Part shown: piece after piece, positions 59,671 through 64,000 of the stretch | How the letters are laid out: each line of letters opens with the position of its first letter | Position numbering within the stretch: position 1 is the first letter of the stretch | NCBI GenBank assembly: GCA_022820825.1 | Contig: JAJEEU010000057.1 | Coordinates: 1 to 64,000, forward strand | DNA: 64,000 nt | Direction: 5' to 3' | From: Vicinamibacteria bacterium | GTDB lineage: Bacteria; Acidobacteriota; Vicinamibacteria; Vicinamibacterales; UBA8438 | The notes under the pieces: generated by a model | Database searches by the model: none | What the model was told of the DNA's origin: nothing | The model's input: only the letters and a program-made list of their open reading frames with translations | Position numbers and translations under genes: made by a program

Positions 59671-60747
59671 ATGAAGCTCTCGCGCGCACTGCTTGTCACG
59701 CTGCTGGTCGCCGCCGGGGTGCCGGCGTGCAGCCCGCAGGCCCAGACGGAAGTCCCGACGTTCGTGCACGACGAGTCCTGGCCCAAGCCGCTGCCCGGCA
59801 ACTGGCGGCTCGGCATCGTATGGGGCGTTGCAGTCGACCCGAACGACCACGTGTGGTTGCTGCACGCGCCCGACAACTACCGCGACGAGATCGAGGACGA
59901 AGGCAAGGTGCCGGCGCCGCCCGTGCTCGAGTTCGACCAGGAAGGCAACCTCCTCCGGTCGTGGGGCGGCCGCGACCAGGGCCACCCCTGGTTCTACCGC
60001 ATGGACAGCCAGCGCCTGTCGCGCGTCGACGAGCACCCGCATCCGGTGCGCGAGCACGCCCTCAACGTCGATCACGAGGGCAACGTCTGGATCAGCGGCG
60101 GCGGGCACCTGGTGCTCAAGTTCTCGCCCGACGGCGAGTTCCTGCTGCAGCTCGGGGAGCTGGGCAAGACGGGCGGCAGCGATCACACGCAGTACCTCGG
60201 CAATCCGTCCAACGTCGACTTCGACGCACGCACCAACGAGGTGTACGTGGCGGACGGCTACCTCAACAAGCGCGTCGTCGTATTCGACATGCACACGGGG
60301 GAGTACAAGCGGCACTGGGGCCGCTACGGTGAAGCGCCGGACGACTCGTTCGAGGCCGGCCCCCTGCCGGCGTGGTCAGGTTTTCCGGGACCGACCGGCT
60401 TCTTCCCGCGCTTCGCGCACGGCGCCAACGTCGCGGCGGACGGGCTGGTGTACGTGGCCGACCGCGCGCACAACCTGATTCACGTGTACGAGCCGGACGG
60501 CAAGTTCGTCAAGGAAGCGCCGACGCCCGGGCCGATAAACTCGGTGGCCTTCTCGCACGACGCGGAACAGCGGCTGGTGTACGGCGCCGGAATCAACGCC
60601 GCGGGCAAGATCTACATCATGCGCCGCGACGACCTGGAGTCGGTAGGCGAGTTCGACAGCGCCGGACAGCACTTCTTCGACGTCGACTCGCAGGGAAACC
60701 TGTACACCTGCGGGCTGTTCCTGCCCGTCAGGTTCCTGCTGCAATAG
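59671..60747 (+). CDS. NHL-repeat propeller lipoprotein, PAL-like
   Basis: The 358-residue product has a lipoprotein-like signal (LLVTLLVAAGVPAC, C20; the box VPAC is imperfect). Six NHL blades follow: GIVWGVAVDPNDHVWLLH, PPVLEFDQEGNLLRSWGG, EHALNVDHEGNVWISGGG, PSNVDFDARTNEVYVADGY, FAHGANVAADGLVYVADR and FFDVDSQGNLYTCGLF. The pattern recalls peptidyl-alpha-hydroxyglycine amidating lyase (PAL), the enzyme that acts after PHM in animals. The link to PHM-like monooxygenases nearby is tempting but unproven, since NHL proteins are common. The start has a GGGAGAA site. It is divergent from the lectin-like gene. Confidence 0.8.
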   Translation: MKLSRALLVTLLVAAGVPACSPQAQTEVPTFVHDESWPKPLPGNWRLGIVWGVAVDPNDHVWLLHAPDNYRDEIEDEGKVPAPPVLEFDQEGNLLRSWGGRDQGHPWFYRMDSQRLSRVDEHPHPVREHALNVDHEGNVWISGGGHLVLKFSPDGEFLLQLGELGKTGGSDHTQYLGNPSNVDFDARTNEVYVADGYLNKRVVVFDMHTGEYKRHWGRYGEAPDDSFEAGPLPAWSGFPGPTGFFPRFAHGANVAADGLVYVADRAHNLIHVYEPDGKFVKEAPTPGPINSVAFSHDAEQRLVYGAGINAAGKIYIMRRDDLESVGEFDSAGQHFFDVDSQGNLYTCGLFLPVRFLLQ

Positions 60748-60783
60748 CGCTCAGGCCGGAACGCCGGCAGGATCGGGGCGCCG

Positions 60784-61692
60784 CTATCCGGTGACGACGA
60801 CCGTGATGTCCTCGTACGACATCAGTCCACCGTCGTCGGCCCAGGCGCGCAGCACGTAGGTGCCGGGCTCGTCGAACGTGGCGGAGGCCTCCCAGCGGTT
60901 GTCGGCAGGTGCGCTGGGCGCAGCCCAACCCGACGCCCACGGCGAATTGGCGCCGTCGCGCATGTCCTCCCAGACGGAGATCTGCCTGGGGCTGAACTTC
61001 ACGTCGGAACCTTCGCCGCGGTAGACGATCCACGACAACCACAGGCCCGAGGCGCTGTCGGGGGTGCTGCGGAACCGGAACGGAATGTTCGGCAGGGGCC
61101 GCGGTTCCGGAATCCCGTCGTCGGTGACGTAGGCCGCGAGCTGCAGCGGCTGGCCCACCTTCACCTCGCGCGTCAGCGGACCGTCGACGCGCAGCTCGGG
61201 CGGCTCGTTGCCGGCCAGCTCGTACAGCCCGCCGCCGCCGCCGCCGGCGCCCTTGTTGTTCTGGATGACGGTGTCGTCGGTGTAGTAGTCGATCAGCAGC
61301 GAGCCGTAGGCGCGCTCGGTGACGCCGTTGGTGGTCAGCGTCCAGACCAGCTCCTTTTCACCGAAATCGGCCGGCACGCGCACCTTGAAGATGAACCGGT
61401 TGCGCCGCGGATAGAAATACGTCGGCTGCCCGTAATCCGGGCCGCCGGGCTCGATGTTGTTGTCCGCTCCGACCGGGACGTGGAGCTCCTCGGCCCAGTT
61501 GCGGTTGAAGTAGCCGAACAGCAGGTTGAACGAGCCGTCCTCGTTCTCCTCCCAGCCTTCGAAGGCCGGAGCGATATTCTGACCGCGCGGTGTCGTAACC
61601 TGCGCGTTCACCACCGGCAGCCCCGCCAGCACCACCGCGAGTCCCGCCGCGAGCGCGGCAACCGCCGCTGCCTGCATCAACCTGAACGACAT
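60784..61692 (-). CDS. secreted FEGW-family protein, partner of monooxygenase copy 5
   Basis: The 302-residue protein is the clearest FEGW member. It has a signal peptide (VAALAAGLAVVLAGLPV), then RGQNIAPAFEGWEENEDGS, LLFGYFNRN, VGADNNIEPGGPDYGQPTY, RNRFIFKVRVPADFGEKE and VWTLTTNGVTERAYGSL. It has a glycine-run linker (GGGGGG), then VGQPLQLAAYVTDDGIPEP and the Ig-like FDEPGTYVLRAWADDGG. It follows the monooxygenase by 36 bases on the same strand. It converges with the NHL lipoprotein. The two-domain layout suggests a secreted binding or chaperone-like partner; the function is unknown. Confidence 0.84.
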   Translation of the reverse strand: MSFRLMQAAAVAALAAGLAVVLAGLPVVNAQVTTPRGQNIAPAFEGWEENEDGSFNLLFGYFNRNWAEELHVPVGADNNIEPGGPDYGQPTYFYPRRNRFIFKVRVPADFGEKELVWTLTTNGVTERAYGSLLIDYYTDDTVIQNNKGAGGGGGGLYELAGNEPPELRVDGPLTREVKVGQPLQLAAYVTDDGIPEPRPLPNIPFRFRSTPDSASGLWLSWIVYRGEGSDVKFSPRQISVWEDMRDGANSPWASGWAAPSAPADNRWEASATFDEPGTYVLRAWADDGGLMSYEDITVVVTG

Positions 61693-61728
61693 GAAATCAC
61701 CCCCAGTGCGCTTGCGAAAAGCGGCCGC

Positions 61729-63213
61729 CTACTGCTGGTCCTGCGCAGCCGTCCCCTCGTCGAACTGCCCGCACAGCGGACAACCGAGCACATAATCGCC
61801 CGCGTCCAGATCCAGGGTCTCGCGCCGTTCGGCCAGCTCCTGCGCGAACTGCTCTTCGCTCAGGTACATGCCCTGCGTCAGGCTGATCATCATCTGGTCT
61901 ATCGAGCGGTGCCCCAGACCGGACCAGTTGCGCCCGTCGGCCACGTTGCGGTTGGCCGGCGTCGTGTCGAAATAACCGGTGATGCGCAGGATGGTGCCCT
62001 TGGGAAGCAGCGGCGCGGCATGGTCTTGGTAGACATAGGCCCGCACCCAACTGTGGTTGTAGCCCGAGCAGCTCAGCGTCTCGCTCAGGCCGTTCGGATA
62101 GATCGCGTCGAGACACTGCCGCACGCCCGCCGCGTGCAGGTGCGGCTCGAACAGCGACAGCTTCGCGTTCTGCGGCAGGGTCTGGTACGCCACCACCGCC
62201 TGGTCCGCCTGGTTGCCCCGTACGTCGATGTTGAGCGTGCCGGCGAACAGCGCGGAATTCGTGTACTCCGGTTCGTAGCCCCGCGGGTGGAACTTGAAAG
62301 CGATGTCCAGGCGGGTCTTGGTGTGCGAGCCGGTCGAATGGAGATGCGCCGACGTGAACGCGATGCGCGAGCCGGCCTTCAGCAACTGCCCGGCGCGCGG
62401 GTCGAAGTGGTCGGCGTTGCGGCCGACCTCGTGCACCGGCCAGAAGCCCTGTCCGGCAGCCTCGGCGGCGCGGCGCTCGAACTCGGCCGGATCCTCCTCA
62501 CGCAGTCTCTCGAGTTCCTCGTCGCTGATCCGGTCGTCGTTCACGGCGTTCCAGATCATGTGGTGGATGGCGAAGTTCGACCCGACCGTGGACCGCTTGG
62601 CAGTCGTCGTCGGCTCCCGTTCGCTGACTTCCTTCTGCTCCACCGCGGCCACGTAGCGATCCTCGGTCAATCCCGTCGGCGTCTCGCCGATGGCCCCCCA
62701 CCAGTCCGGATCAGAGGCGCCGACCTCTACCGTGGGCGACGAGATGATCAGATCCGGCTCGCCGATGGACCACTGGTCCGCGGCGAGGAACTCCAGCGGC
62801 GGCGGCATGTCGGCCGGGTTGCCGAGCGGCGCGCCGTTGTCGACCCAGGTCGCAATCGCTTCCACCTCGGCGTCGCTGAGGGACGGATCGTTCTTGAAAT
62901 CCTGGATGCCGATGTCCTTCTCGATGTACCACGGCGGCATGGCTTCCGGCTTGTTGCGCAGTCCGGTGCGGTTCTTGATGCTCCGCGCCCAGGGACGGAC
63001 GTCTTCGTAGGTGATGAGCGACATCGGCGCGCCGGCGCCGGGGCGGTGGCAGTTCTGGCAACTGCGCTGGAGAATCGGCGCGATGTCCTTCTCGAAGGTG
63101 ACCTCGTGGTCCGCGTCCTGGGCCACGGCCAGCGGCGGCGCCAGCAGCAACGCGCCCGCCGCGATAGAGAAGACCGCCAGTGCTGTCCGTATCCGGGTCC
63201 ACCGTGTCGTCAT
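61729..63213 (-). CDS. secreted cytochrome c / PHM-DBM-like copper monooxygenase fusion (copy 5)
   Basis: The 494-residue protein has a signal peptide (ALAVFSIAAGALLLAPPLAV), haem motif C52-x-x-C55-H56 (CQNCHRPGAGAPMSLI) and MPPWY. The copper-ligand candidates are H217-H218 (IHHMIW, very like the HHM of PHM), H290-x-H292 (AHLH), H358-x-H360 (EPHLH) and M441 (IDQM). The C-terminus has LGCPLCGQF, a CxxC pair. A charged helical insert (about 228-252) precedes FWPVHEVGRN. The ATG at 63211-63213 has AGGGAG upstream. Its FEGW partner follows directly. A sixth copy lies 152 bases upstream. Confidence 0.87.
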   Translation of the reverse strand: MTTRWTRIRTALAVFSIAAGALLLAPPLAVAQDADHEVTFEKDIAPILQRSCQNCHRPGAGAPMSLITYEDVRPWARSIKNRTGLRNKPEAMPPWYIEKDIGIQDFKNDPSLSDAEVEAIATWVDNGAPLGNPADMPPPLEFLAADQWSIGEPDLIISSPTVEVGASDPDWWGAIGETPTGLTEDRYVAAVEQKEVSEREPTTTAKRSTVGSNFAIHHMIWNAVNDDRISDEELERLREEDPAEFERRAAEAAGQGFWPVHEVGRNADHFDPRAGQLLKAGSRIAFTSAHLHSTGSHTKTRLDIAFKFHPRGYEPEYTNSALFAGTLNIDVRGNQADQAVVAYQTLPQNAKLSLFEPHLHAAGVRQCLDAIYPNGLSETLSCSGYNHSWVRAYVYQDHAAPLLPKGTILRITGYFDTTPANRNVADGRNWSGLGHRSIDQMMISLTQGMYLSEEQFAQELAERRETLDLDAGDYVLGCPLCGQFDEGTAAQDQQ

Positions 63214-63365
63214 CGAAGCATCTCCCTGCGAGAATCGGTGAAATGGCGCAAGAATATTCAACCTGCGAATGTTATCACAGGCACAGGACGCACGGATCTA
63301 CTCCATCGCGAGTCCGGGTCGCCCGGGCCGCGCCCGCGTAGTCCGTGCCGTTACGCGCGCCTCCG

Positions 63366-64000
63366 CTACTGGTCCTGGTTCTGTCCGGCGTCCGCGGACC
63401 AGGCGCCGCAACCCGGGCAGCCCGTCACGTACTGCCCGGGCGTCAGGTTCAGCGCGCGCCGCCGCTGCTCCAGCTCCGCGGCGTACTGCTCGTCCGAGAG
63501 CCGCACGCCCTGCGCCAGGTTGATCAGCATGTTGTCAATCGAGCGGTCGCCCATTCCGGCCCAGTTGCGCGGATCGGCCACGTTCTTGTTGCCGGGCGAG
63601 GTGTCGAAATAGCCCGTGATGCGCAGCACCGTGCCCTTCGGCAGCACCGGGGCGGCGTCCTCGGCATAGGAGTACGCCCGCACCCAGGAATGGTTGTAAC
63701 CGGCGCAGCTCAGCGTCTCCATCCGGCCCGTGTCCGGGTAGATCGCGTCCAGGCACATCCGCGTGCCGGCCGCGTGCAGGTGCGGCTCGAAGATGGTCAG
63801 CTTCGCATGGAACGGCAGCGTCCTGAACGACTCGATCTTCTGGTTCGCCGTGCCGCCACGGATGTCGAGGTCGCCGGTGCCGTACGCCAGCAGTATGTTG
63901 GTGTACTCCGGCTCGTAGTCGCGCGGATGGAACTTGAAGCCGATGTCGAGGCGCGACTTCATGTGCGTGCCGGTCGAATGCAGGTGCGCCGAAGAAAAGA
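63366..64000 (-). CDS. cytochrome c / PHM-DBM-like copper monooxygenase fusion (copy 6, N-terminus beyond window)
   Basis: Only the C-terminal 210 residues are inside the window; the frame is open through the right edge, beginning FSSAHLHSTGTHMKSRLDIG. Present are the HLH ligand pair, FHPRDYEPEYTN, EPHLHAAGTRM (second HxH), LSCAGYNHSWVRAYSY, PLLPKGTVLRITGYFDTSPG and SIDNM with the Met ligand. The tail TGCPGCGAW carries the CxxC seen in copies 3 and 5, and the sequence is closest to copy 5. The haem domain should lie outside the window. It reads in the same direction as copy 5, so copies 6 and 5 plus the FEGW gene may form one cluster. Confidence 0.85.
   Translation of the reverse strand, partial: FSSAHLHSTGTHMKSRLDIGFKFHPRDYEPEYTNILLAYGTGDLDIRGGTANQKIESFRTLPFHAKLTIFEPHLHAAGTRMCLDAIYPDTGRMETLSCAGYNHSWVRAYSYAEDAAPVLPKGTVLRITGYFDTSPGNKNVADPRNWAGMGDRSIDNMLINLAQGVRLSDEQYAAELEQRRRALNLTPGQYVTGCPGCGAWSADAGQNQDQ

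Noticed and set aside
1-64000. tRNA, rRNA, riboswitch, CRISPR array or phage genes
   Set aside because: No cloverleaf-like intergenic segments, regular spacer-repeat arrays, conserved rRNA stretches or phage structural genes were recognised on either strand.

Overview
The window looks like part of the chromosome of a GC-rich, soil- or sponge-type Acidobacteriota bacterium (Vicinamibacteria-like). This is inferred from gene content: an Oar-like TonB receptor, DUF1592/DUF1552 pairs, many exported quinoproteins, and families of secreted proteins that I associate with acidobacterial genomes. No rRNA, tRNA, phage, transposase or CRISPR signal was seen. Genes are tightly packed on both strands, and no stretch longer than about 300 bases lacks a gene. 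Most products carry a Sec, Tat or lipoprotein signal, so the region mainly encodes envelope and secreted oxidative chemistry.

Layout. 1-5.2 kb: a Tat-signal protein cut by the window edge, an exported beta-carbonic anhydrase with a DUF2490 barrel, and two tandem beta-propeller lipoproteins. 5.3-7.8 kb: a cytochrome c/copper-monooxygenase fusion followed by its secreted partner (called FEGW here). 7.8-14.9 kb: two paralogous PQQ dehydrogenases, a metallo-beta-lactamase-fold (MBL) hydrolase, a VapBC-like toxin-antitoxin pair and a WGDPDL-type secreted protein. 15-25.5 kb: a TonB receptor, a TetR regulator, an MBL hydrolase, a PHB-depolymerase-like esterase, and a DUF1592-DUF1552-WGDPDL operon. 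Four near-identical operators just upstream of start codons tie most of these to the TetR gene. 25.5-30.7 kb: three more WGDPDL proteins and a haem-PQQ fusion. 30.8-38.6 kb: MBL hydrolase, NTF2-like proteins, LVIVD protein, GlcG-like protein, carboxylesterase, SDR and SASA-type esterase. 38.7-44.2 kb: a second FEGW/monooxygenase pair, epoxide hydrolase, two HupE-like membrane proteins and an SDR. 44.3-48.4 kb: a PQQ-dehydrogenase remnant, a PQQ protein, a cyclase-family hydrolase and an SDR. 48.4-53.2 kb: a third pair in an operon with a soluble-GDH-like protein and a DUF3500 protein. 53.4-60.7 kb: propeller lipoproteins, an NTF2-like protein, an exported HpaI-type aldolase, a methyltransferase, a solo monooxygenase and a lectin-like protein. 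60.8-64 kb: a fourth pair and a sixth monooxygenase cut by the window edge.

How the genes may work together. Six secreted proteins combine a c-type haem site (CxxCH) with all the histidine and methionine positions that bind copper in PHM/DBM hydroxylases. Four of them are immediately followed by a FEGW-family gene, and every FEGW gene has this neighbour. I read this as a repeated two-gene module for periplasmic or extracellular hydroxylation, with haem possibly supplying electrons in place of ascorbate. Around it sit quinoproteins, esterases, lactonase-like hydrolases, an epoxide hydrolase and SDRs that could process oxidised products. The substrate cannot be read from the sequence.
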